The notes under the pieces: generated by a model
The model's input: the letters and a program-made list of their open reading frames with translations, nothing else
What the model was told of the DNA's origin: nothing
Database searches by the model: none
Program-made: the position numbers and the translations under genes
DNA from: Mytilus californianus
Taxonomy: Eukaryota > Mollusca > Bivalvia > Mytilida > Mytilidae
DNA: 64,000 nt
Direction of reading: 5' to 3'
NCBI RefSeq assembly: GCF_021869535.1
Contig: NW_026262712.1
Coordinates: 45,614,884-45,678,883, forward strand
Shown: one piece after another, positions 33,275 to 44,169 of the stretch
Layout: every line of letters starts with the position of its first letter
Numbering within the stretch: the stretch's first letter is position 1

Positions 33275-34380
33275 AACTGATTAGCTGAGCGCAGCTGGAT
33301 ACACCCGCAGAGGTCCAACCCTGAACAGCTGGGGCAAAAATGGACACAATATTCAAGCTTGATACAGGTCTGAATTTGGATTGTAATTAAATATTTGACA
33401 TATTATACTTTCTGAATAAATGTAGTCAATTAACTTGAAATCGGTTATATGAATTAAATTTATATTCAATTAAAGATTTCTTGCTGTTGTGCAATACACT
33501 GTGCTGTTGCGCAATACTTAATAAATCTGTTGCCAGACTATAAACAAATAAAGTTCAATTTAAAATCAATAGGGAGATTACATCAATAGCTATAAATAAT
33601 TCACCAAAGTTTTATGTGAACTGCTTAAAGCATTTTTGAGTTGTTGTCCAAAAACTGGAAAATCCCCCCTTTTTTAATGAATAAAACCCCATAACTCAGA
33701 AATGTAAATCTAAAGTTTATAAAATTCTAAAGGGAGCTTACGGATTGATAATTTAGTCTTAGATGCAAGATTTTTTTATCAGTTGTTAGTGGCTTTGAAC
33801 TAGCTGTCAGTAACTGCGAGTACTCTCAGATCTGTACTTAGTGTCTTTTTGTTGTTTGGATGTACAACTACCTGACCACGTCCACTTGTATTTATCCATC
33901 TGATGAGTTTAGCCTCTTTCAACTGATTTTTATAGTTCTTTCTTATATTGTACTGTTACACCACTGTCCCAGGTTAGGGGGAGGGTTGGGATCCTGCTAA
34001 CATGTTTAAGCCCGCCACATTCTGTATGTACATGTATGTGCCTGTCCCAAGTCAGGAGCCTGTAAAAGTGTAATTCAGTGGTTGTCGTTTGTTTATGTGT
34101 TGCATATTTGTTATATTCGTTAATTTTTTGTACATAAAATAGGCCGTTAGTTTTCTTGTTTGAATTGTTTTACATTGTCATTTCGGGGCCTTTTATAGCT
34201 GACTGTGCGGTATGGGCTTTGCTCATTGTTGAAGGCCGTACTGTGACCTATAGCTGTTAATTTCTGTGTCATTTGGTCTCTTGTGGAGAGTTGTCTCATT
34301 GGCAATCATACCACATCTTCTTTTTTATATTTACATCAACAGATATAAAAAATTCACCAAAGTCAAGGTGAGACAACAAA
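33275..34380 (+). mobile_element. E-family repeat element split by a retroelement tail
   Basis: The head AGCGCAGCTGGATACACC then CGCAGAGGTCCAACCC starts the element. The body follows with TTGCTGTTGTGCAATACA, GGGAGATTACATCAATAG and CTGGAAAATCCCCCC. At 33742 it is broken by a 593-bp insertion (33742-34334), with TTAC on both sides. It then continues briefly with ACATCAACAGATATA. The insertion is the 3' tail of the reverse-transcriptase element at 15180-18190, ending CATACCACATCTTC. The ORF 34266-34475 lies across the junction and is not a gene. Confidence 0.7.
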
Positions 34381-34739
34381 ACTTAGTTGTAGGATCTCTA
34401 AAAAATTTTAACAGGGTACGAGTTTTTCTCATTGTTGGAGATTGCACGGTGACAGTAACACCTGTAACTGCTTAAACCCATTTCTTATGCACTTTAGTTT
34501 GATAAACTCACTGAATATCATACCACATCTCCTTATTTTTATATGCATTACAATTTACATGTGCATGTAATTGTAAATAGATATATATCAGAACAAAATT
34601 CATTGCGTCACTTTAATTTATGCATCCTTTGGCACAATACAAGTTCTAAAATTACACAACATAAAACAACTAAATGTTATTTCAGATGAAAGTTTTGTTT
34701 CAGTTCCATTCATAGGATTTATTAGAATTTTGTATGTTT

Positions 34740-35600
34740 TGCCAAGTCCAATAATTCGCTCTATGTGACATAGAGACATAGTTGACTAAACCACCAGGTG
34801 TCGAACATTTAAGAATTTTCAGTGTTTCTGTTTTAATTTGATGAAAAGGTTGCCTGAGCTCTAGGAGCTTTAGGTTTTAACACGGGATATTCTGTGCTGT
34901 CAATAATAATCCAAGTCGTAGGAAACTTTAATTTGAAGTTGGATGGTGAAAAATACCTGACTAAACCACTAGATGGCCAAGTGTTAGCCTCACACCACTG
35001 TTTAGACATAAAAACAATCCATCTATACACAATATTCTTAATACTAGATTCAATCTAGAATCTAGACAGTTCAAAGTTGGTTGTATGATGCCTTAATTTC
35101 ATCAAAGTCATAAAAAAACTGATTTTCAACTGACACCCTATCAACAATGATCAATTTGAAAATATATGTATCTCAAACAATGTGCTGCTGGACCAAGTGT
35201 GGTCAAAACAAATAAAAATTTAGTATACAACTCTTAACTGGTATAAAAATGCATGGCTGTGTCACGTGTCTTCATTTCAAAATTCTCTGCTGAAAACATA
35301 GGCATTGATGGTGTTTGCGTAAAATTCCATCTGTGAAGCTCAACATTAGCTCGGCAGTTGGTGGTGGACAGTCATAAATCCTTTCTGCAGTATGAATGAC
35401 TTCTTCAGGAAAACCAACTTTACAATCAAAACTTTTCTCTAGATTTCTACTACAATATTCATCAAGTTTAGTTCTTTTGTTTTCACAGGAAACTGCCCTG
35501 ATTTTTCTTTTTGCGGACGATTCACTCTCTTGCTTGGTCCAGGAAAATAGGCTGGGAATGGCAGTAGACTTAAGTCTCTGTATGGTGGGTTTGCGCCCTG
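34740..35600 (-). pseudogene. DDE (DDE_Tnp_4-type) transposase remnant
   Basis: Minus-strand segments in different frames look like the DDE endonuclease of THAP-containing Harbinger-/ISL2EU-like transposases. A piece after a splice-like acceptor at about 35599 has FPGPSKRVNRPQKEK. A second has KRTKLDEYC and VIHTAERIYDCPPP (about 35300-35480). A third has YRWIVFMSKQW, VRYFSPSNFKLKFP and TTWIIIDSTEY (34833-35030), where the D of IIDSTE fits the first catalytic Asp. It goes on to CSTPGGLVNYVS after a stop and frameshift near 34830. The second and third catalytic acids are not found. The gene is clearly dead. Confidence 0.65.
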
Positions 35601-35629
35601 AAAAAGGTTATAAAACATTAGTTTTTTGA

Positions 35630-37822
35630 GGGAGCGTCTTTTTACCACAGAACACCACAGAATACCACAGAACACCCAAAATCTACCACAGAACTTCGAA
35701 ATAATGATACTTCAGACATTATTATCGTGTTATTGTTCATTCTTTTTATAATTTGACATTTATTATTCAAATAAATTTATTTTTTTTATTTAGGGTCGAC
35801 TCACTAACGCTACACCCCCAACTGAATAGCCAATATAAATTGGGATCATACCGCAAACCCCTAGCTATTAAAACCATAATATATTTATATTTATGACATT
35901 TATATTTTAAATACATTTTAATCTTTTTTTGTAATTTTAATTCATTTTATACGCCCGTTTGCGGGAAGTATTATGGTATACCGCTGACCGTCTGTCCGTC
36001 CGTCGTCAACATGTCGGACATTAATTCAAAAATGCTTTAACCAATATGCATGAAACTTTGGTGCATTGTTTATATCTATTGACGTGAGCTCCCTTTTGTT
36101 TTTTTTATAAATTTCAGATTTACCATTTCCGAGTTTTATTCATTAAAAAAGGGGGGATTTTCCAGTTTTCGGACAATAACTCAAAAAAAATTTCACCAAT
36201 TTGCATGAAGCTTTTGTGAATTGTTCATATCTATTGACGTGAGCTCCCTTTCGTTTTACATAAATTTCGGATTTACCGTTTCTAAGTTTTGGGGTTTTAT
36301 TCATTAAAAAAAGGGGGCGTATCCAGCTGCGCTCAGCGAAGCAGTTTATTGAAAATGTTTAGATGCATTACGTAAATATTTGTTAAATTTATTTTGTTTT
36401 AGCAGGCGTTTTTTTTTGTCACTTTTTTATGAATTCTATGTTAAGAGTTGTTACAATAAATAATCAAAATGGTTAATGTGACATTTTATTGAAGTTGTTG
36501 TCAACAAATAATTAAACTTTATTAAAGTGATTAATGAAGTAATTTGTTAAGCTGATATCTAGAGTTGTTAATACAATTGGCTAATGTTTGTACATCAAAG
36601 TTTTCTCCATTTATAGAGTTATATATAAAACTTCAAAAAGATATCTAAAGTTGTTGTAGGACAGTAATATTTGAGTTGACTTATAACATATTATAAGTGT
36701 GTCTTTTTGATTGTCAATTAAAAGTTCAAGCTCGATGACTGTTTTTGGAATCTTATGTTGTGTGTGTATCTTCTCCAATCATTTAACAATATTTCGGATT
36801 TTTACCAAATTTTGTATGCATTTTGAAATTGTTGAACTGAAACTTTATATCGAAAAAAAAAACTGGTATATATGTAGCATTTACAAATATATTCTTTATT
36901 TTTTAGTCCAAAATTAATGTTGACCATAGCAAGTTCACCGACACAATTAAAGTACCGAATGTTAATTAGATTAACCAATTTTGACACTTGTGGTAATCAC
37001 CAATCAAGCCAATTAACATGTCATTTAAATTATCACACCTGTGACATCAAATACATTTAATTGAAATACCTTATATAATCAGGTGGCAACTTGAATCCGA
37101 ACAATGAAGAATTTTGTAAATATTCAATTATTGATGATAGTATATTATATCAAATAGAATGTTGAAAGCAGTCTTCCTGTTCTAATTATTGTGAAGTCAT
37201 TTCAAGAATACAATTTTTATGATAATAAAAATTTAAGATTAAAATGTGAACCGATGATCACCATCATTTTAGTAGAAAAATTAAAATTATTGTCTTATAG
37301 GTTTATTAATTTCACAGAATAAATAGTTACATATGAGACTCTTTCATAATTTCACGAAAAAATATTGTAACACAAAAGAGATATTAACACTTTTTATCGA
37401 TCAGTTCGATATATTCAAAGCGTATATTGATCAGCGACTGAGAAAACCCGTACTGTATTTTTTTTTTCTTTCTAAAAACTTTTTTTTTTTAATGTTTATT
37501 TAAGATTTTCATTATTACAATGCATTAGTTTAGTGTCTCAAAGGTCTCCAAATGTAAACAAAATATGCCAAATAACAAGAAAGTTATGATCATTTTTCTC
37601 TCATCCAGTCAATCATCATGTCATTGGTGTAACCCGAATTAAAGAAATAATATAATTCTGAATTATTAGATTCACGTTTTATAAAGTAATTTTACTGTTC
37701 TGTGGCATACTTCAGTAGTTTTGTTGTAATTTGTGTAGTTCTGTGGTACATTTTGAGTGTTCTGTGGTATTCTGTGGTGTTCTGTGGTATTCTGTGGTGT
37801 TCTGTGGTAAAAAGACGCTCCG
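35630..37822. mobile_element. Mutator-like element with exact 9-bp target duplication
   Basis: GTTTTTTGA occurs immediately outside both ends (35621-35629 and 37823-37831). The ends are inverted repeats of about 45 bp, GGAGCGTCTTTTTACCACAG followed by repeated ACCACAGAA units. A 9-bp duplication is typical of Mutator-like elements. No transposase is seen in the 2193 bp. An E-family element (35947-36348) sits inside, near the left end. The small open frames at both ends read the CCACAGAA units and are not genes. Confidence 0.75.
35947..36348 (-). mobile_element. E-family repeat element, truncated, reverse orientation
   Basis: The tail hairpin (ATACGCCCGTTTGCGGG, 35949 onward) is followed by GACCGTCTGTCCGTCCGTCG and units with AAACTTTGGTGCATTG and TTGACGTGAGCTCCCTTT. 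The head (GCGTATCCAGCTGCGCTCAG) closes it at 36348. The interior is much shorter than at 41849-42660. Confidence 0.75.
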
Positions 37823-37901
37823 GTTTTTTGATAATTAAATGAACTTCCATTAGCAATGTATACTCTGTACTACCTGGCGAAATATTAACTAGATTTATCA
37901 T

Positions 37902-38600
37902 CAGTCAAGGGTGCTACTTAAACAAGTGATTTCATCATCACTTATTTCAGTGATTTGATAAATTCAGTTATCACCTATTTAAGTGATTTTAGTGTTTTCT
38001 TTGATCTTCAAATGCTAATTTCATTGATTTTCCATATTTTCACAATCTTTTCTATAATTTTCCTACATAAATCAATTATCCCTTTTTCTTTGTATATTAA
38101 TTTCACCAGTGCGCTTGGGCAGTAAGTTAGTGCGCTAAAGCTTTTAAAAGTACCCTTGGGAATTTTTCTGTAATCAAAAATTCATTAACTACTCTTACTA
38201 TCAGACAAAGATCAACAATATTAGGTAACCTGATTGGTTTTCTTAAGAGTTAGAATGATCTACTTCAAGGTTATGACCTAATCTACAAACTATTCCAGTT
38301 TTTGCATATTTTAAAAAAACTGTAAAAGTGTCAGGCTTATCAAGCAAAAGACAATTTCTGCATATACATAGTTGTTTTTTCAATGGAATTGTTGTCTTTT
38401 TACCAATAAAAAAATCAAGCTTGTGGGAAAAATATCAAGAAAATGTTATAAACACTTATTAAAGTGATTACATTTTAACTTCTAAAATTACTTGTTTCAG
38501 TGATTTTAAAAAGTCTGTGTGAAAATTTTTAATATTTCACAGCCAAAATCACTTGAGGGAGTGATTCTGAAATCACTTGTTTAAGTAGTACCCCTGACTG
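37902..38600. mobile_element. CAGT-ended element with 5-bp target duplication
   Basis: ATCAT flanks both ends (37897-37901 and 38601-38605). The element begins CAGTCAAGGG and ends CCCCTGACTG, with inverted repeats continuing through CTACTTAAACAAGTGATTTC. Subterminal regions carry many AAGTGATT motifs. The ends and 5-bp duplication recall hAT5-type elements. No transposase is present. Confidence 0.7.
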
Positions 38601-39028
38601 ATCATTACAATCTGAATAAAACTATGTTTGCCTGATTCAATGTATGTTATGTAAATCCAAAGGACAAACAATGAGAGACTTATGCAACAAACGTACATGT
38701 ATTGTTTGTACCTAAAAAACTATAATATAGATGAGAGCATGTCATTGTTTTGTTCCTGTTAACATTGTCATTGATATTTTTCAAGAAAGTCTATGAGGCA
38801 TAGCTTATGCATTCCTGTCATTACTACATTAGCATAATTACTGCTAAAATAATTCTCAGTATGATATACCTCTTGTAAGAAATCATTATAATTGTAGCAA
38901 TCACCAAAAAATCTCAAACAGATCACATTGAATCGTAATCCAAAAAATTATGACGTCTTAAACGACAATTGCGGTTGTAAACAGACTTTGGTTTATTCGC
39001 ATGGCGATTACATATATAACTATATATT

Positions 39029-39263
39029 TCACAAAGAAAATAGAGTTTTACCATGAATAGTTTCCTGCACGTAGTCTTTTTCAGTAAAACGTGCCTTGCA
39101 AACAACAGCTGATTGAGATGGACTCCACGATATTATCGTGTTCTCGTCCAATCTGCGTATGGGCCATGGCGTTGATCCAACTTTTCCTTCTTTTTAAGTC
39201 ATTTGGAAATGCATGTCCTCCTCTTAAATGACATCCAGGTACACAACAACAAGTACTTGGCAT
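39029..39263 (-). pseudogene. THAP zinc-finger exon, broken
   Basis: From ATG 39263 the frame reads MPSTCCCVPGC, GGHAFPNDLKRRKSW and INAMAHTQIG, the start of a THAP (C2CH) DNA-binding domain. After a single-frame shift near 39135 it continues WSPSQSAVVCKARFTEKDYV. The last zinc ligand (H of CxxH) is replaced by Arg in VVCKARF. With the frameshift and the lost ligand, the domain cannot fold normally. It faces the same way as the DDE remnant at 34740-35600 and lies upstream of it, as expected for the 5' exon of one THAP-DDE transposon later split by the insertions at 35630 and 37902. Confidence 0.75.
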
Positions 39264-40679
39264 CGTTAATTAAAAATATAACTGAAATAGTTGCACAGTG
39301 CAGAAACCGGAAGTTGAGGAACAGGATCCGCTACCACGGCGCCACCTACTCAGGAACGATAATTTGCTACTTTATATAACTGCGAAGTAACAATAACGTT
39401 AGGCGGGTTCACGTGCATAAACAGAAATGCGCTTTAAATTGTATAATATAATTCATGTTCAGCCGACCTTTAATTATTATATCAACGACTGAAATGATTT
39501 ATAAACATCTAGATTGCAGATATCACTCGAAATTAACCGAGCTCTTTCCTCACGGAATTCAAATAATTCTAGTTTGTCAATCGGTTGACTGCTTATAATG
39601 CAAAATACTAATATATCAAAAGTTTTTAAAACTAACAAAACACAATGATCGTTTCTCTATTTCCCAATGTAAATGAAATGAAACAAAAAACATTTTATAT
39701 CGCAATAAGAAGAGGAGAGAATTCAACATTTCCGGATCTACTTGGAGCCTAATGACCCCCAACGTAGATAAGTTGGATATCGCGGAAGGAAGGATTAACC
39801 CGGCAACCAGAAAGGCATTAAAGCACTGCCTTTAAAAACGGGACCCAAAATTAAAAATCTAAATACACAGTTAGATTTGGCATATCAAAGAACCCCAATA
39901 ATTCAATTTTTGATGAAATCAAACGAAGTTTAATTTTGGACCCTTTTGACCTCAATATAAACCAATTTGATAGCGGGGTCCAAAAATAAAAAATCTAAAT
40001 ACATGGTTAGATTCAGCATATCAAAGAACCCCATATATTCAATTTTTGTTGAAATCAAACAAAGGTTAATTTTGGACCCCAATTTGGACCAACTTGAAAA
40101 CTGGGCCAAAAATCAAAAATCTAAATACATGTTTAGATTCAGCATATCAAAGAACCCCATATATTCAATTTTTGTTAAAATCAAACAAAGTTTAATTTTG
40201 GACCCTTTGGACCTTAATGTACACCAATTTGAAAACTGGACCCAAAAATAAAAATCTAAATACACGGTTAGATTCGGCATAACAAATAAATAAATGTGGT
40301 CAAAGATTTTACAAATCTAATGCGCCATACTGTGCCATATTTGAAGAATAATTCTGTTTAATTTCTGAAATCTGATATGAGAAAAAATTGACCCCCCACA
40401 ATTTCTTTTTACCCCCCCCCCCTTTTTTCCCCCAAAAAATTCTTTCCCTCAAGATATGGTCATAATCTCAATCAAATTTCCAATGGAGTTTGCAACCATA
40501 ATTACCCATTTAAATTATAATTACCCATTTAAATTTACCATAGTGCTAACTTAATCTATTTTATATTAGAATTTAAAATATAGTGTCAAATCTTTCATAT
40601 GGATTTTTTGTAAAAAAACAGATGCAACATTTGCAGATATTTTTACTGGTCTTCCTTTATAAATATGCATTTCTTTAAA

Positions 40680-40862
40680 CATAATTTAAAAGCAGTGTAA
40701 GGGAAGTAACCAAAACGTTGTATTTGGATTACCTCCCTTACACTGTTTTAAATTATCTTAATTGTTCATTAACCATTACTTTATACATAATTTAAAAGCA
40801 GTGTAAGGGAGATAATTTCAATGATGTATTTGATTTATCTCCCTTACACTGCTTTATATATG
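40680..40862. repeat. Two successive hairpins (inverted-repeat pair)
   Basis: ATAATTTAAAAGCAGTGTAA plus GGGA and its inverted copy TCCCTTACACTG with TTTAAATTAT occur twice in a row (about 40680-40760 and 40788-40862). Each pair encloses 25-30 bp of different sequence. It looks like a very short MITE duplicated inside D-family element 2. Confidence 0.75.
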
Positions 40863-41848
40863 TTTTGTACTAAAGTATTTGTCCATTAACCAGGACAACC
40901 TTGTTTTTCCCCCTTTTTTGCCCCTAATTCCTAAACGGTTTGAGCCATAACCCCCCAAAGCAAATCCTAACCATCCCTTTGTGGTATGGAAACTTGTAGT
41001 ATAATTTCAGAGAGATCCATACACCGTTCCACAGTTATTGTCTGTAAACTAGAAAATGCTTATTTTTGGCCCCTTTTTGGCCCCTAATTCCTTAACTGTT
41101 GGTACCATAACCCCCAAAATCAATCCCCACCTTCCTTTTGTGGTATTGAACCTTATGGTAAAATTTCAAAGAGATCAATTCACTTAAACTAAAGTTAGAG
41201 TGCGAAAACCAATGTGTCTTCGGACGACGACGCCGGACGACGATGACGCCGGACAATGACGACGACGCCAACGTCATACCAATATAAGACCGCAAAAATT
41301 TTTTGCGGTCGTATAAAAAGGGTTCATGAAAAACACTGAACCATGGAAATTCGGTCAAGGACTTACATAAACACTTAATGCACTAATAGACCAGATATAA
41401 AACTAGTAATAGGGAAACTGACTAGATTAAAAAAACATGATTCAATCATTGAATCATTAAAGTGATATCTAGGTCAGTTGATCCAGTACACTACAGTTCT
41501 ATAAAGCAAATATAATTAACCTTTTACTTAAAAAATAAGATTAAAATCAGATGAATATTGTGGAACACGAATGTACACCTAATTATAAATTTATGTACTA
41601 CCAAACAAACTTTTCATTTCATTAACCTCATTTAAGTGGTTGACAGTGTGATGTCCAATATTACATATTTAGGTTTTTATGTTGAGCATAGATGCATTTT
41701 TGGTCCATCAGTAATTGCTGAGATTGTTCCTACTATTTTATCATGTTCTTTTTGTTTAAATCAATAATCGATCAACCATTGAGAGGTCTCCTTTGACAAC
41801 ACCCTCATTTAGGATAACAGAGGAAGAGAAAAATATATCATTGGAAAT

Positions 41849-42660
41849 AAACTGCTTCGCTTAGCGCAGCTGGATATGCCCGCAGAGGTCCAACCCTGAA
41901 CAGTTGGGGCAAAAATGGACACAATATTCAAGCTTGATACAGGTCTGAATTTGGATTGTAATTAAATATTTGACATATAATAGGTTTCTGAATAAATGTA
42001 GTCAAAGAACTTGAAAATGGTTATATGAATTGAATTTATATTCAATTAAAGATTTCTTGCTGTTGTGCAATATACTGTGCTGTTGCGCAATACTTAGTAA
42101 ATCTGTTGTCAGACTATAAACAAATAAAGTTCAGTTTCTTCTCAATGTCATATTTGAAATTTATGAAAATCAATAGGGAGATTACATCAATAGCTATAAA
42201 TAATTCACCAAAGTTTCATGAGAACTGCTGAAAGCATTTTTGAGTTATTGTCCCAAAACTGGAAAATCCCCCCTTTTTTAATGAATAAAACCCCATAACT
42301 CAGAAATTTAAAATCTAAAATTTATAAAATTCTAAAGGGAGCTTACATCAACTGATATAAACAATTCACCAAAGTTTCATGAGAACTGCTGAAAGCATTT
42401 TCTAGTTATTGTCCGAAAACTGGAAAATCCCCCCTTTTTTAATGAATAAAACCCCAATACTCAGAAACGGTAAATCTGAAATTTATAAAAAACGAAAGGG
42501 AGCTCGCATCAATAGATATAAACAATTCACCAAAGTTTCATGCATATTGGTTAAAGCTTTTTTGAGTTAATGTCCGACATGTTGACGACGGAAGGACGGA
42601 CAGACGGACGGACAGACGGTCAACGGTATACCATAATACGTCCCGTAAACGAGCATATAA
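41849..42660 (+). mobile_element. E-family repeat element, complete
   Basis: The head has AGCGCAGCTGGATATGCCCG then CAGAGGTCCAACCC. Three units of about 160 bp follow, with AATTCACCAAAGTTTCATG, CATTTTTGAGTTATTGTCC, ACTGGAAAATCCCCCC and GAATAAAACCCC. The end is a GGACGGACAGACGG tract (42590-42618) and a degenerate terminal hairpin (ATACGTCCCGTAAACGAG). It is inserted in segmental-duplication copy 2. Confidence 0.75.
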
Positions 42661-43817
42661 AAATTAATTCATCGATTTTTTGTTTAAAACTTTTTTTGAT
42701 TTGTATGGGATTTTTTTAGGCATTAAAAGTATAAAATTTGGTATTGTAAAACCTAGTATAAAGTAAAAAATATAATAAAAATTATTAAAATGAGATGAAA
42801 AGGTATATATATTAATAAAACAACATAATGACACAAAATAAACTGTTGAAAAACACATATGTCTCACCTGTATATTATTTGATAGTAAAATGCAAATGTT
42901 GAAATTTACAAATTATACAAATTCTCAAATTCAATGAATCATGACTGAAGGAACAGGGCCAAATAATTTCTGAGATATAAGATGTGACGCAGAGTTCTCA
43001 AAAAATGGTGGTCCTGACCACCAAAACTTTGCATACAACCGACACAATTTGGTATTTTGCAATAGAAATAATTGTAAGGACCAGCAGATATTCTTCAAAG
43101 ACCACCAGTGTAAAAATATTTTGAAAACTCTGTATGCCAATGCTAATACATTTTTTACAACTGCATACCAAATTTTATTGACTTGTCATGACCTAATCAC
43201 AAATATGTAAACTATGCAAAAGTTTCCATGTCAATTGACCATGACTGAGGGGGCAGGGCCAAGTAATCTCTGTGGAAATGAGATGTGTCAATGCTTATAC
43301 AACTGCATTCCAAATATCCTTGAGTTATTATATGTGGTTCCTCTTAAACTTATTTAATCACAAACTTTAACAAATTGTTGACACTGCCGCCTGAAACCAT
43401 ATACCTAATTCTCATTCTTTGTCTCCTTCAAAGCAAGACAAAAACCCAATATAATGTATACCATCTGTTAATATAAGGAGTTTTTTTTAACTATAGATTT
43501 TAAAATTTTCTACTGGTATGAATTTAATGTTTATTATTTTCTATTTCTGGAAGCATTAGCAAGTTTGGTATACATACCTTAAGTAAATAAGGCCACAACT
43601 GTTCTTCCCATATTTGTTGGAGATGTTTGAAACCCTTCAATTCATATAATCTATATACAGTTTCAGGCATAGTTATAATAAACAACGCAATAACAACTTA
43701 AGGTTTAATAATTAAGCCATCAAAGACAAACATAAACTAAAACTTTATAAATCTGTTTCTTAGCATTTTTTTCATCAATTTAAATCTAAATGAATGGTAT
43801 AATTAAACCACAGTCCA

Positions 43818-44012
43818 CTAGTATGAGACTCCAGATGGTCTTACTGTAGATTTTATGGTCTCGGGAATCTTAAATTCACCAAGTGATGGAGCGTAATAGT
43901 TTTCACGGACATATGGTGCTGTAATAAATGGGCACACTTTCTCAAATGAGTGTAGTTTGACATTAAGATCCTCCAATGTTGGGCATCCAGTCAATGTATC
44001 AGAAACATGTTC
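43818..44012 (-). CDS. NDUFA9: NDUFA9 terminal coding exon with stop
   Basis: After a clear acceptor (TTTATTTTTCAG) the exon gives 64 residues from EHVSDTLTGCPTLEDL through APYVRENYYAPSLGEFK to RPSGVSY and TAG. It matches the C-terminal tail of NDUFA9, where the human protein has a PGLEDLG-type motif and no further domain. The phase fits the preceding exon, which ends on a whole codon (DRLEK). NDUFA9 is an atypical SDR-fold accessory subunit of mitochondrial complex I on the matrix side. This exon is intact, unlike its duplicate at 4007-4180. A candidate AATAAA (TTTATT on the plus strand) lies at 43530-43535. Confidence 0.88.
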   Translation of the reverse strand, partial: EHVSDTLTGCPTLEDLNVKLHSFEKVCPFITAPYVRENYYAPSLGEFKIPETIKSTVRPSGVSY

Positions 44013-44169
44013 CTGAAAAATAAATAAATTAAGTAAATAAATGATGAACTTATGTACAGTCACATAAGATAGCTTATCTATCCAGTTATTGTGCAATGCC
44101 CATAAATTCAGTAAAAAAATGTAAACAATTAACATTTTGTCAACCAATCTCAGTTTAAGCACAATATAA

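Larger units (their letters stand above)
31703..41316 (+). mobile_element. D-family repeat element 2, interrupted by a nest of other elements
   Basis: The head at 31703 repeats that of element 1. The 126-bp unit array runs to about 32546, breaks off, and resumes at about 39833 in the same register. It then ends with the ATCCATACAC units, a GACGACGACG tract (41222-41270) and the CGACCGCAAAAA hairpin (about 41287-41316). The intervening 7.3 kb holds a retrozyme copy, E-family elements, a retroelement tail, a THAP/DDE transposase pseudogene, a Mutator-like element and a CAGT-ended element. Confidence 0.7.
41317..44115. repeat. NDUFA9: Segmental duplication, copy 2, main block (contains the NDUFA9 terminal exon)
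   Basis: Colinear with about 745-4275. It shares CATGATTCAATCATTGAA, CAGTTCTATAAAGCAAATAT, an older repeat with the ATATGTCTC head and a GTCTCC...AAGACAAAAA hairpin tail, and the last NDUFA9 exon with its intron flank. The E-family element at 41849-42660 is absent from copy 1, and the hAT element of copy 1 is absent here, so both arrived after the duplication. Confidence 0.8.
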
